This document shows, piece by piece, positions 36,503 through 44,488 of a stretch of 64,000 bases of DNA. The notes beneath the pieces are model-generated. The model searched no databases and was not told the DNA's origin. It worked only from the letters and a program-made list of their open reading frames with translations. The position numbers and the translations under genes are program-made. This DNA is from Streptomyces sp. NBC_00448 (lineage in GTDB: Bacteria > Actinomycetota > Actinomycetes > Streptomycetales > Streptomycetaceae), in the NCBI RefSeq assembly GCF_036014115.1, contig NZ_CP107913.1, forward strand, positions 5,193,001-5,257,000, written 5' to 3'. The stretch's first letter is position 1. The number at the start of each line of letters is the position of its first letter.

Positions 36503-37758
36503 CGACCGGCTGACCGGCCGGCCATGGCCCCCGCGCCCGTACTCCCACCGGCGCCTGCGCCCGCTGCTGCCCCCGTACCCGCGCCCGCTGCCGCTCCCGG
36601 CAGCGGCGCGGGGCGGAAGAGACCGCCGCGGGCACTGTTCGCGGCGGTCCGGGCGGCGACGGTGATCCAGGCGGCGACGAGGAGGACGTAGAGCGCGACC
36701 GCCGCCGCCTTCAGGGGCGTCGAACCGAGGTGGACGGCGAGCGCGCTGGTGCCGGTGACGCAGGTGCCGACCGGGAAGGTGAAGCTCCACCAGGTCAGCG
36801 AGAAGGGCAGGCCGGTGCGGAAGGTGCGCACCGTGACGCTCGCGGCCAGCGCGAGCCACATCATGGCGAAGCCCCAGGTGGGGACGCCGTAGAGGAAGCC
36901 GAACGCCTCCGCCGCGTCGGCGTACGGGCGGGGCAGGGCGAGGTGCGCGACGTTGCCGAGCAGGTTGGCGGCGGTGACGGACTGGCCGAGCGGGCCGAGC
37001 ACGATCCACAGGGTGGGGACCATGGCAGCCGGGCCGATCGAGTGGTGGACCAGCCGCCCCCAGATCTGGGTGATGATCACCACGCTCGCGAAGAGGCTGA
37101 TGCCGAACATCGCGTAGCAGCCCAGCAGCAGCGTCAACCGGCCCTGGCCGGGCGCGAGATGGGGGACGAGCGCGGCGCCGGTGGCGGCCGAGACCATGGG
37201 CGGCACCACCGGCATCAGCCAGCCGCCGAACGCGGAGTCGGCGGACGTCTTGCCGCCGGTCATCACCCGGTACGGAATCCACACCGCGGTGACCAACCCG
37301 AGCGCGGTGCCCGCGGACCACAGCACGACGTCGACGACGACGGCCGTGTGCAGCCCGATCCAGTCCTGCCCGAGGGAGAGCGTGCCCGCGCCCACGGTGA
37401 GCAGCGCCATCGGCGGGGCGCCCCAGAAGTACGCCATCACCGGGTGGTGCGCGTGTGCCCTGGCCTGCTCGCGGTGCCGGGTCCAGTGCACGGCCCAGGC
37501 CGCGGTGAGCGCCACCAGCAGGAACGCGGCGAGCGCCCAGACGACGGTGGCGGCCGTCCGCAGCCCCGGCGCGTGCACCGGCAGCGTCGCCGCCGCGTTC
37601 GCGGTGATGCCGGTGCCCATGACCGAGGCGTACCAGTTCGGGCCGAGGTGCCGGAACAGGTCGGACGGGTGGTCGAGTTCGCGCAGCAGGCCCCAGGGCA
37701 GGCGGTGCGCCGGCCGGGGTCCGCCGGATCGCGGCGATGCGGCGAGCGAGGTGGTCAT
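36499..37758 (-). CDS. TDT family transporter (TehA/dicarboxylate-type)
   Basis: Membrane transporter of 419 aa with ten predicted helices of the tellurite-resistance/dicarboxylate transporter family. Blocks: LGPNWYASVMGTGITANAA at the start of helix 1, HHPVMAYFWGAPPMALLT, YGVPTWGFAMMW and WWSFTFPVGTCVTGT. Family members move malate, sulfite or other anions; the substrate here is unknown. The C-terminal 40 residues are a Gly/Ala repeat tail. ATG at 37758 follows GGTGGGG. Divergent from lysR with 70 bp between, a common pairing in which LysR activates the transporter. Confidence 0.88.
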   Translation of the reverse strand: MTTSLAASPRSGGPRPAHRLPWGLLRELDHPSDLFRHLGPNWYASVMGTGITANAAATLPVHAPGLRTAATVVWALAAFLLVALTAAWAVHWTRHREQARAHAHHPVMAYFWGAPPMALLTVGAGTLSLGQDWIGLHTAVVVDVVLWSAGTALGLVTAVWIPYRVMTGGKTSADSAFGGWLMPVVPPMVSAATGAALVPHLAPGQGRLTLLLGCYAMFGISLFASVVIITQIWGRLVHHSIGPAAMVPTLWIVLGPLGQSVTAANLLGNVAHLALPRPYADAAEAFGFLYGVPTWGFAMMWLALAASVTVRTFRTGLPFSLTWWSFTFPVGTCVTGTSALAVHLGSTPLKAAAVALYVLLVAAWITVAARTAANSARGGLFRPAPLPGAAAGAGTGAAAGAGAGGSTGAGAMAGRSAGR

Positions 37759-37807
37759 GTCCCCACCTTCGGGCCGGGCCGGGACCGCCGGTAGGGAGCA
37801 ATACGGC

Positions 37808-37822
37808 ATGGCGCCATAGACT
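37808..37822. promoter_or_regulatory. Palindrome overlapping the lysR -10 element
   Basis: ATGGCGCCAT (37808-37817) is a perfect 10-bp palindrome whose last T begins TAGACT (37817-37822), the probable -10 of lysR six nucleotides before its ATG. It is a likely autoregulatory LysR site also serving the divergent transporter. Confidence 0.5.
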
Positions 37823-37828
37823 CGACTT

Positions 37829-38761
37829 ATGCCTTTGACCAGCCGGGTGAGCGACCTGGGCCCGTTCGACCTGCTGCTGTCCGTGGCGCGCCTGGGCAGC
37901 CTGGGCGCCGCGGCGCGCGAGCACGGCATCAGTCAGCCCGCGGCCAGCTCCCGGATCAGGTACCTGGAGCGGCGTACGGGGGTCACGCTGCTGGAGCGCT
38001 CGCCGCAGGGCTCGCGGCTGACCGCGCAGGGCTCGCTGGTCGCCGACTGGGCGCGTACGGCGCTCGACGCGGCCGCCGCGCTGGAGGCCGGCCTCACCTC
38101 GCTGCATCTCAGCGCCGAGGCGCGGCTGCCGGTGGCCGCGAGCATGACCATCGCCGAGTACCTGCTGCCGCACTGGCTGGTGCGTTTCCACGCGGCGGTC
38201 GAGGGCACCGCTGTCGCGCTGACCACCGGGAACTCCGACGAGGTGGCCGCGGCCGTGCTGAGCGGCGCAGCGGTGATCGGGTTCGTGGAGGGCCCGGCGG
38301 TTCCGCGCGGGATCACCGCGGACCCGGTCGGGCGGGACGAGCTGACCGTGATCGTGCACCCGGAGCACCCGTGGGCCCGCCGCCGGCCGCCGGCCGCCGT
38401 CACCCCGGACGAGCTGGCCGCGACCTCCCTGGTCAGTCGCGAGCACGGTTCCGGCACCCGGCTCTACCTGGAGCGCGCGCTGCGGGCCAGGACCTCCCGC
38501 CCGCTGGCCGCGCCGGTCATCGAGGTCTCGTCCACCACCGCCATCAAGACGGCGGTGGCCGAGGGGGTGGCGCCGGCCGTGCTCAGCTCGCTCGCGGTCG
38601 AGCGGGACCTCGCGGCCGGCACCGTCGTCGCGGTCCCGGTCGACGGGCTCGACCTGACCCGCACGCTGCGGGTGGTGCACCGCACCGGCCAGGAGTTCTC
38701 CGGCGCGGCCCGCGAACTCGCCGCGATCGCCCGCCGCTGGGTGCCCCCGGCGCCTCGCTGA
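37829..38761 (+). CDS. LysR family transcriptional regulator
   Basis: Regulator of 310 aa. N-terminal winged helix-turn-helix (about 10-70): FDLLLSVARLGSLGAAAREHGISQPAASSRIRYLERRTGVTLLERSPQGSRLT. The C-terminal effector domain (about 95-300) has the LysR substrate-binding fold. No Shine-Dalgarno; ATG follows TAGACT by 6 nt, so the mRNA is probably leaderless. It probably controls the divergent TDT transporter. Confidence 0.93.
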   Translation: MPLTSRVSDLGPFDLLLSVARLGSLGAAAREHGISQPAASSRIRYLERRTGVTLLERSPQGSRLTAQGSLVADWARTALDAAAALEAGLTSLHLSAEARLPVAASMTIAEYLLPHWLVRFHAAVEGTAVALTTGNSDEVAAAVLSGAAVIGFVEGPAVPRGITADPVGRDELTVIVHPEHPWARRRPPAAVTPDELAATSLVSREHGSGTRLYLERALRARTSRPLAAPVIEVSSTTAIKTAVAEGVAPAVLSSLAVERDLAAGTVVAVPVDGLDLTRTLRVVHRTGQEFSGAARELAAIARRWVPPAPR

Positions 38762-38799
38762 GGGCTCGGCCGTGCACGCGGTTCGGCCGCGTCGAGGGC

Positions 38800-39426
38800 T
38801 CAGCTGTGCGCGCCCGCGACCGAGGGGAGGCCGTCGGCGACGGTTCCCCCTTCGGAGGTCCACACCGCCTCCATGTCCTGGTCGGTGGGCGCGGCGGCGT
38901 CCGGGCCTTCCGTCCCGTGGCCCGCCTCTGCCATCAACTGGCTTGCCGTCATGGGCCGTTGCGGGTCGGAGGTGGCCGCCATCAGCCGGTCGGCCGTGTC
39001 GGGGTCGGTCTCCGGGGGGATCACCAGGAGGTCCCAGCGGCCCACCTGGTAGGAGAGCAACATCACGCTGTGCGGGTCCTGTTGCTCCGCGAACCAGCCG
39101 ACCTTCACCACGTGCCCCGGCACCGGGACCTTGTGCGGGACGACCGGCCAGTAGGTCGGGTTGACGGTGACCCGGGTGATCCGGTCCCATCGCGCGTCGA
39201 GGGCATCGATCAGCCCGGGGAGTTCCGCCGTCAGGTCGCGGGAGTACGGCCACCAGGCGCCGTCGAGCAGGGCGCGGGCGGAGCCGGGCCGGGCCAGTGC
39301 CAGGCGCAGCGCGGGACCCGCGGACCGCTCGGTGGACGGCCGGTCGGAGGCCGGGCCGGAAGCGGCCGGGTCGGGAGTCGTCGTGCCGTCGTGGGAGTTC
39401 CGCATGGTCGGAGTGAGCGTGTGCAT
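38800..39426 (-). CDS. DUF5994 family protein
   Basis: Actinobacterial protein of 208 aa. A disordered N-terminus precedes a conserved core with LDGAWWPYSRDLTAELPGLIDALD, VTVNPTYWP and LLSYQVGRWDLLVIPPET, matching the DUF5994 family as I recall it. The C-terminal acidic tail is variable. No function known. ATG at 39426 has AAGG 8 nt upstream. A GGGTAT hexamer, a possible sigma-B-type -10, lies upstream at about 39520 on the minus strand without a clear -35. Confidence 0.7.
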   Translation of the reverse strand: MHTLTPTMRNSHDGTTTPDPAASGPASDRPSTERSAGPALRLALARPGSARALLDGAWWPYSRDLTAELPGLIDALDARWDRITRVTVNPTYWPVVPHKVPVPGHVVKVGWFAEQQDPHSVMLLSYQVGRWDLLVIPPETDPDTADRLMAATSDPQRPMTASQLMAEAGHGTEGPDAAAPTDQDMEAVWTSEGGTVADGLPSVAGAHS

Positions 39427-39596
39427 GGCGCGAACCTTGGTCCGGGACGGCGATGGACCGAATCCCGGCATCGTCGATCGCCGAAAACGACACAAGCGTG
39501 GTCGCCCGTGCGCGAAATACCCTCGGTAGCTCAACCCTACTCTTCGGCCGGTCCGGGAGCCGGTGCCGTCATGCAGGCGTCGTCGTACGGCCGCCG

Positions 39597-39959
39597 TCAC
39601 GCGGCGCGCGCGGCCGGTCCGGGCACGGGGACCGCGGCGGGCTCGTCGGGAAGGAGGGCGGCCGACCCGGTCAGCGCGAACACCCGCGCCACCGCGGGCG
39701 CCGGGTGGTGCAACCGCAGCACCCCGCCGGCCTCGGTGGTGCGCAGCGCGACGGCCAGGAAGGCGTTGATGCCGCTGCAGTCGCAGAAGCTGACGGCGGT
39801 GAGGTCGACGTCGATGGTGCGTATGCCGTCGAGCAGGCACCGTCCCAGGGTTTCGCGTATCAACGGTGCCGAGTCGAGGTCCACCTCGCCGGTGAGCGTG
39901 ATCATCGCGCGGTTCTCCGTGTCGTGGCGGTGGGCGTGGAGCGCGTGCGGCAGGGACAT
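39597..39959 (-). CDS. STAS-domain anti-sigma-factor antagonist
   Basis: SpoIIAA/RsbV-like protein of 120 aa. Core pattern: ITLTGEVDLDSAPLIRETL, then VDLTAVSFCDCSGINAFLAV with the phosphorylatable Ser at S62. It would release a sigma factor by binding its anti-sigma kinase when dephosphorylated. ATG at 39959 follows GAGG at 6 nt. The C-terminal 20 residues are an Ala/Pro extension. The SpoIIE-type phosphatase just upstream on the same strand is a natural partner for dephosphorylating it, by inference. No kinase gene is in the window. Confidence 0.9.
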   Translation of the reverse strand: MSLPHALHAHRHDTENRAMITLTGEVDLDSAPLIRETLGRCLLDGIRTIDVDLTAVSFCDCSGINAFLAVALRTTEAGGVLRLHHPAPAVARVFALTGSAALLPDEPAAVPVPGPAARAA

Positions 39960-40319
39960 GATGTGCCTCGGTTCACGGGACCGCCCCGGGCTGTCCGGGT
40001 GCGGTCGTACGTCGGCAGGCGGCGGAGGGGCGAAGTGCCGTTCCGGCGGCTCGTGGGCGACGGACGTCGGGTCGGCGGGGAAGCGCGGGTTCCTCGAAAG
40101 GGTGTGGCGCCGGCGGACCGGAGGACCGGTGCGCGTCGACGGGCATCCGTACGCGGAACACGTACGGGAGGGCGTTTGCCGCCGGGGTCCAGGACGTCGT
40201 AGAAGCAGCATAGCCCGTGTGGCGCAAGCCGGCGTGGTGGCGTCCGGCGGGCGTGGGCGGCGTATGGCGTGCGGCGGGCGTTGGCGGTGTGCGGCGGGCC
40301 CGGCGCACGGCCCGTGCCG
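39960..40319. repeat. Gap between STAS and phosphatase genes with a 27-bp tandem repeat
   Basis: 360 bp without a supported gene. Two 27-bp units at 40239-40265 and 40266-40292 share GGCGT-N-CGGCGGGCGTKGGCGGYGT, and a partial third (GGCGGGCC) follows. The rest is plain GC-rich intergenic sequence carrying the STAS promoter. Confidence 0.55.
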
Positions 40320-41531
40320 TCAGTCCAACGTCGCCAGGTGGTCGGCCGTCCCGCCGCGCCACTCGATGAGCAGGATCGTCGCGTCGTCGGTGGTGACTCC
40401 GCCGCGGGCCTGCTTGAGCGTGTGCGAGAGGTCCTGCACCATCGGCCGGACCCGGTGGTGCCGCAGGCTCACCTCGGAGATCACCGAGGTGAGCTGGTCG
40501 AGGCCGAACTCCTTCCCGCCCGAGCGGTGTTCCTCGACGAGACCGTCGGTGAAGCACAGCACGCGGTCGCCCTTGCGCAGCGTCTGCTCGCTGACCACGG
40601 GTTCCTGGCCGCCGAAGCCCACCGGGAGCGTGGTGGTGCCGTGCAACTGCCGGATGTCGTCGTGGCCGCGGATCAGCAGCGGCCACGGATGGCCGGCGTT
40701 GACCCACCGCAGCCGACCGGTCCTGACGTCGAGCTGCATCATCTGGGCCGTGACGAACTGCTCGGGCCCGAACTGCGCGGCGATCACCTCGTCCATGTAG
40801 GCGTAGATCCCGGACAGGCCGACGCCGCTCCTGCGAGAGTGGCGGTAGGCGCCGATCGCGGCGGTGGCCATCACGGCGGCGCTCAGTCCGTGCCCCATCG
40901 CGTCGATCATGGCGACGTGCAGGACGTCCTCGTTGAGGGCGTAGTCGAAGCTGTCGCCCGCGACGTCGTACGCGGGTTCGAGGATGCCCGCCAGTTCGAC
41001 CTGGGGCACCGCCATGCGCAGCGGCGGCAGCAGGGACCACTGGATCTCGGCGGCCACGCTCATCGGGGCCCGGCGCCGGGTCAGGGTGAAGACGTCGGTG
41101 TAGCTGTCCTTGGTCACCACCATGTCGGCGACCAGGCCCGCCAGCCGGCGCAGCAGCCGGCGGTCGTCGTCGTCCACCGTGTCCAGGGTCACCGCCATGA
41201 CGCCCACCTGGTCGCTGCCGTCCAGCAGCGGCAGGAACATCCTTGTTCCGCCGTCCTGTTCGACCTCGATCGTCTTCGCCTCCAGGAAGGACGTGCCCGC
41301 GTGCGACCCGGACACCGGCTGGGGCTCCTCGACGAGGAGCCGCCGGCCGCGCAGCGGCATGAGCATCAACTGCTCGTAGTCCTGGAGCAGGACCGACACG
41401 TCGCGTCCGCCGATCCGGGTGACCTCCTCCGCGACGAGCGGGGCGATCAGCTCGGGCGGCATCTCGTGCGCCCGGTCCAGCAGAACGCCCAGCAGGCGCT
41501 CCCCGAACCCCTCGGAGCGATCGACCGTCAT
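40320..41531 (-). CDS. SpoIIE/RsbU-type serine phosphatase with GAF-like sensor
   Basis: PP2C-like phosphatase of 403 aa. The N-terminal half (about 20-170) resembles a GAF sensor (GRDVSVLLQDYEQLMLMPL, FLPLLDGSDQVGVMAVTLD). A linker with SVAAEIQWSLLPP leads into the SpoIIE phosphatase domain (about 190-395), whose metal-binding motifs appear as AGDSFDYALNED, MIDAMGHGLSAA, FTDGLVEEH and TTDDATILLIEW. It should dephosphorylate an anti-sigma antagonist in response to a signal sensed by the N-terminal domain; the neighbouring STAS protein is the obvious candidate. Start is uncertain: ATG at 41531 has a weak binding site, and in-frame starts exist up to 41606. Confidence 0.9.
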   Translation of the reverse strand: MTVDRSEGFGERLLGVLLDRAHEMPPELIAPLVAEEVTRIGGRDVSVLLQDYEQLMLMPLRGRRLLVEEPQPVSGSHAGTSFLEAKTIEVEQDGGTRMFLPLLDGSDQVGVMAVTLDTVDDDDRRLLRRLAGLVADMVVTKDSYTDVFTLTRRRAPMSVAAEIQWSLLPPLRMAVPQVELAGILEPAYDVAGDSFDYALNEDVLHVAMIDAMGHGLSAAVMATAAIGAYRHSRRSGVGLSGIYAYMDEVIAAQFGPEQFVTAQMMQLDVRTGRLRWVNAGHPWPLLIRGHDDIRQLHGTTTLPVGFGGQEPVVSEQTLRKGDRVLCFTDGLVEEHRSGGKEFGLDQLTSVISEVSLRHHRVRPMVQDLSHTLKQARGGVTTDDATILLIEWRGGTADHLATLD

Positions 41532-41660
41532 ACCGCGGGGCTGCCGCCGGTGTTCTTCCACACCCCTGCATAGCATGGGAAAAGGCGCCAACACGGCGAA
41601 GCGCACCGATTCATGGCGATACGGGCGTAGGGGGTGCGTCCCAAGGCGGGCGGGCGAAGG

Positions 41661-41906
41661 TCAGCGCAGTGTCTCCGCGGTGCCGGTCTCGGCGTCGACG
41701 GCCACCCGCAGCGGCAACGACCTCCGGTTCCAGGCATCGCTGGCCGGCGCGCGGAAGGTGAAGACGAGCGACGGCCGGGACCCGGTCGCGGTCCGTACGT
41801 CCTGCAGGGCGGGTCCGGTGACGGTCCACCCCGCGTTCTTCGAGCCGCCCTCGGTGAAGTGCGCAACGGCTGTACGGCGTGCCTCGTCGGTTTCCATGCT
41901 CGCCAT
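41661..41906 (-). CDS. Small hypothetical protein
   Basis: 81-aa reading with third-position GC and codon use like the true genes around it. Starts MASMETDEARRTAVAHFTEGG and contains VTGPALQDVRTATGSRPSLVFTFRAP. AGGTG lies 6 nt before the ATG. No domain recognised. Divergent from the acetyltransferase gene. Confidence 0.55.
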   Translation of the reverse strand: MASMETDEARRTAVAHFTEGGSKNAGWTVTGPALQDVRTATGSRPSLVFTFRAPASDAWNRRSLPLRVAVDAETGTAETLR

Positions 41907-41983
41907 GGTCGCACCTGCGGGCCCCGGCGGACGGCCCTGTACGTTGGGTCGCAGACGGTGGCGGGCGGAGCGACGGAGGCGGA

Positions 41984-42559
41984 ATGGGGCAGGGGCGGGT
42001 ACCGCAGGGGCCGGTGCGGGGGCGCGGTCGGGACCTGGGGGTGTCCGTACGCCCGCGCGTCGCGGCCGACCTCGAAGGCTGCGCCACGGTGCTCGCGGCG
42101 GTGCACCGGCAGGACGGCTACCCGGTGAACTGGCCCGCCGACCCCGGGGGTTGGCTGTCGCCGTCCACGCTGCTCGCCGCCTGGGTGGCCGAACTGGACG
42201 GCGCCGTCGCCGGCCACGCGGTGATCTCCCGCAGCGGCTCGGACGACCTCGCGCCGGCGCTGTGGGCGGCGGAGGCGGGCGCGGGCCCGGGGCAGACCGC
42301 CGTCGTCAACCGGCTCTTCGTGGCACCGGCCGCGCGTGGCCACCGGATCGGCGCGCGCCTGATGGCCGAGGCGACCCGGGCGGCCCACGACCTCGGCCTG
42401 CACCCGGTGCTCGACGTCGTGGCCACCGACACGGCTGCCGCCGCCCTCTACGAACGGCTCGGCTGGCGCCTGCTGGCCACCACCGAGCAGCGCTGGAGCC
42501 CCGAACAGATCGTGTCCGTACGGTCGTACGCGGCTCCCGCCGTGCCTCCGCCCGACTGA
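41984..42559 (+). CDS. GNAT family N-acetyltransferase
   Basis: Acetyltransferase of 191 aa. Fold pattern: VRPRVAADLEGCATVLAAVHR at the start, WVAELDGAVAGHAVISR, then the acetyl-CoA-binding segment VVNRLFVAPAARGHRIGARLM and the C-terminal LYERLGWRLL. The substrate is unknown. ATG at 41984 follows GGAGG by about 5 nt; the first 20 residues before the fold are Gly/Arg-rich, so the GTG near 42038 is an alternative. Convergent with the second sugar operon. Confidence 0.88.
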   Translation: MGQGRVPQGPVRGRGRDLGVSVRPRVAADLEGCATVLAAVHRQDGYPVNWPADPGGWLSPSTLLAAWVAELDGAVAGHAVISRSGSDDLAPALWAAEAGAGPGQTAVVNRLFVAPAARGHRIGARLMAEATRAAHDLGLHPVLDVVATDTAAAALYERLGWRLLATTEQRWSPEQIVSVRSYAAPAVPPPD

Positions 42560-42596
42560 CCGGGGCCACCCTGGCCGAAGCCGTCGCGCCGCGCGG

Positions 42597-43481
42597 CTAC
42601 TTCAGGCCGGTGGTCGCGACCCCCTGCACGATCTGCCGCTGGAAGACCAGGAAGACGGCGATCAGCGGGAGGAATCCGAGCACGGAGGACGCCATCACCT
42701 CGGCGTACTGGATGTTGCTCGGGTTGACCAGCGACGCCAGACCGACCGGCACGGTCTGGGACTTGGTCTGGCTGAGCACCAGCAGCGGCCAGAGGAAGGC
42801 GTTCCAGGAGCTGATGAAGGTGAGGATGGCGACGGTGGCGACCGCCGGGCGGGAGATGGGCAGGCAGACGGACCGGTAGATCCGCCACCAGCTCGCCCCG
42901 TCCAGCCGGGCGGCCTCGATCAGCGGCGTCGGGATGCCCTGGAAGAAGGAGTGGAAGACGAAGACCGAGACCGGGGCGGCGACCGACGGGAGCACCAACG
43001 CCCAGTAGGTGCCCAGCAGATGGAGCGAGCGGTACTCGATGAACTGCGGCAGCACCAGCCCCTCGGTGGGCAGCATCAGCCCGGCGACCACCAGCGCCAT
43101 CACCACGTTGCGCCCGGGGAACTTCAGCAGCGCCAGCGCGAAGCCGGCCATCGAGCAGAACGTCACGGTGAACAGCACCGCGAGCGTGGCGATCACCAGG
43201 CTGTTGAGGTACCAGTAGCCGAGCGGGTAGTTGTCCCACGCGTAGGAGTACGCGTGGAAGGACCAGCCGCCCGCGAACGGCGAGGTGGGCTTGGCGGTGA
43301 TCGACCCGTCCGAGCGCAGCGAGGTGATCAGCGCCCACACCAGCGGCACCAGCCAGATCAGCGCGAACAGCGTCACGCACACCGCGCACAGCCGGTTGAA
43401 GAGCTTCGCTCCGTTGGAGCGGTCCGCGATCGCCGCCGGCGCCGGGGTGCGGCGCCGCCGCACGGGGGCAAGGGTGGTCAT
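42597..43481 (-). CDS. Carbohydrate ABC transporter permease (MalG type), second sugar locus
   Basis: Permease of 294 aa, six helices, EAA loop LIEAARLDGASWWRIYRSVCLP, C-terminus FLVFQRQIVQGVATTGLK. Partner of the MalF-type gene whose stop overlaps this ATG (ATGA). GGAGGACC precedes the start. Last gene of the second sugar-import operon; no ATPase is encoded locally, so a shared MsiK-like ATPase is likely. Confidence 0.93.
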   Translation of the reverse strand: MTTLAPVRRRRTPAPAAIADRSNGAKLFNRLCAVCVTLFALIWLVPLVWALITSLRSDGSITAKPTSPFAGGWSFHAYSYAWDNYPLGYWYLNSLVIATLAVLFTVTFCSMAGFALALLKFPGRNVVMALVVAGLMLPTEGLVLPQFIEYRSLHLLGTYWALVLPSVAAPVSVFVFHSFFQGIPTPLIEAARLDGASWWRIYRSVCLPISRPAVATVAILTFISSWNAFLWPLLVLSQTKSQTVPVGLASLVNPSNIQYAEVMASSVLGFLPLIAVFLVFQRQIVQGVATTGLK

Positions 43482-44476
43482 GAGGTCCTCCGTTCGGCCC
43501 GCGGTGCCGGCCGTTCGGCGGCCCGTTCGGCGACGGTCGTACGGCGGTGGCGCAGCCCGTACCAGACCGCCGAGATCGCGACGATGATGACGAAATAGAC
43601 CATGGTGGCGGCGGCGCCGTAGCCGCCGCGGTACGACGTGAACCCGGTGTCGTAGATGTACTCGATGACCGGCCGGGTGGACTGGTTCGGGCCGCCGCCC
43701 AGCAGCAGGTAGATCTGGTCGAACACCTTGAGCGAGGCCAGGATCTGCAGGATGAGCACCAGGCTGGTGGTGCGGCCGAGCAGCGGCACGGTCAGGAAGC
43801 GGATCTGCTGCCACGGGCTCGCGCCGTCGATGGCGGCGGCCTCGTACACCTCGGGCGGCACGTCCTGGATGGCCGCGGTGTAGAGGACGAAGTTGAAGCC
43901 GAAGGTCCACCACAGGGTCATCAGCACCACGGCGGTCCAGCCGCCCGAGGTGGAGCCGATGAAGTCCGGCGAGGTCAGCCCGACCGCGCTGAAGAGCTTG
44001 GGGACCAGCCCCACCTGCGGGGTGTACATCCACAGGAAGACCAGCACGACCACCGACGACGGCACGACGTAGGGCGCGAAGAACGCCAGCCGGTAGAAGA
44101 CGGTGCCGCGCCTGATCCGGGAGGCGAGGACGGCGAAGGCGAGGGCGAGCACCACCAGCAGCGGCGTGGTCAGCAAGGTGAACAGCACCGAGTGCCACAT
44201 CGCCGACCAGAAGAGCGAATCCTCCAGCACGGCACGGTAGTTGGCCAGGCCCACCCAGCCGCCCAGGCCGCTCTTGACGGTCGTGGTGTTGAAGAAGCTC
44301 ACCACGACGCCGACCAGCAGCGGGCCGATCATGAACAGCAGGTAGATGATCAGGAAGGGGGAGCTGAGCAGCAGCCCGGCCCGCCGGTCGGAACGCGGCG
44401 CGCGCTCCCGGTCCGTGCGCAGCGTGACGCGGCTGGTGGGCCGCTCGGCGGGCCGCTCAGAGGCGATGGTCGTCAT
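43478..44476 (-). CDS. Carbohydrate ABC transporter permease (MalF type), second sugar locus
   Basis: Permease of 332 aa. Arg-rich cytoplasmic N-terminus, six helices (first at about 32-54), EAA loop EVYEAAAIDGASPWQQIRFLTVP, and LLLGGGPNQSTRP typical of MalF/UgpA-type subunits. It lies 12 bp downstream of the lipoprotein gene and is coupled by 4 bp to the MalG-type gene. Confidence 0.93.
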   Translation of the reverse strand: MTTIASERPAERPTSRVTLRTDRERAPRSDRRAGLLLSSPFLIIYLLFMIGPLLVGVVVSFFNTTTVKSGLGGWVGLANYRAVLEDSLFWSAMWHSVLFTLLTTPLLVVLALAFAVLASRIRRGTVFYRLAFFAPYVVPSSVVVLVFLWMYTPQVGLVPKLFSAVGLTSPDFIGSTSGGWTAVVLMTLWWTFGFNFVLYTAAIQDVPPEVYEAAAIDGASPWQQIRFLTVPLLGRTTSLVLILQILASLKVFDQIYLLLGGGPNQSTRPVIEYIYDTGFTSYRGGYGAAATMVYFVIIVAISAVWYGLRHRRTTVAERAAERPAPRAERRTS

Positions 44477-44488
44477 GGTGGCGGCCTC

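Noticed and set aside
35282..39493. 1403-codon reading on the minus strand across the amidase, TDT and LysR genes
   Set aside because: It runs antisense or out of frame to clearly real genes with domain motifs and has only low-complexity Arg/Gly/Ala content itself.
39500..39530. Sigma-B promoter upstream of the DUF5994 gene
   Set aside because: GGGTAT fits the -10, but no GTTT-like -35 occurs 14-16 nt before it.
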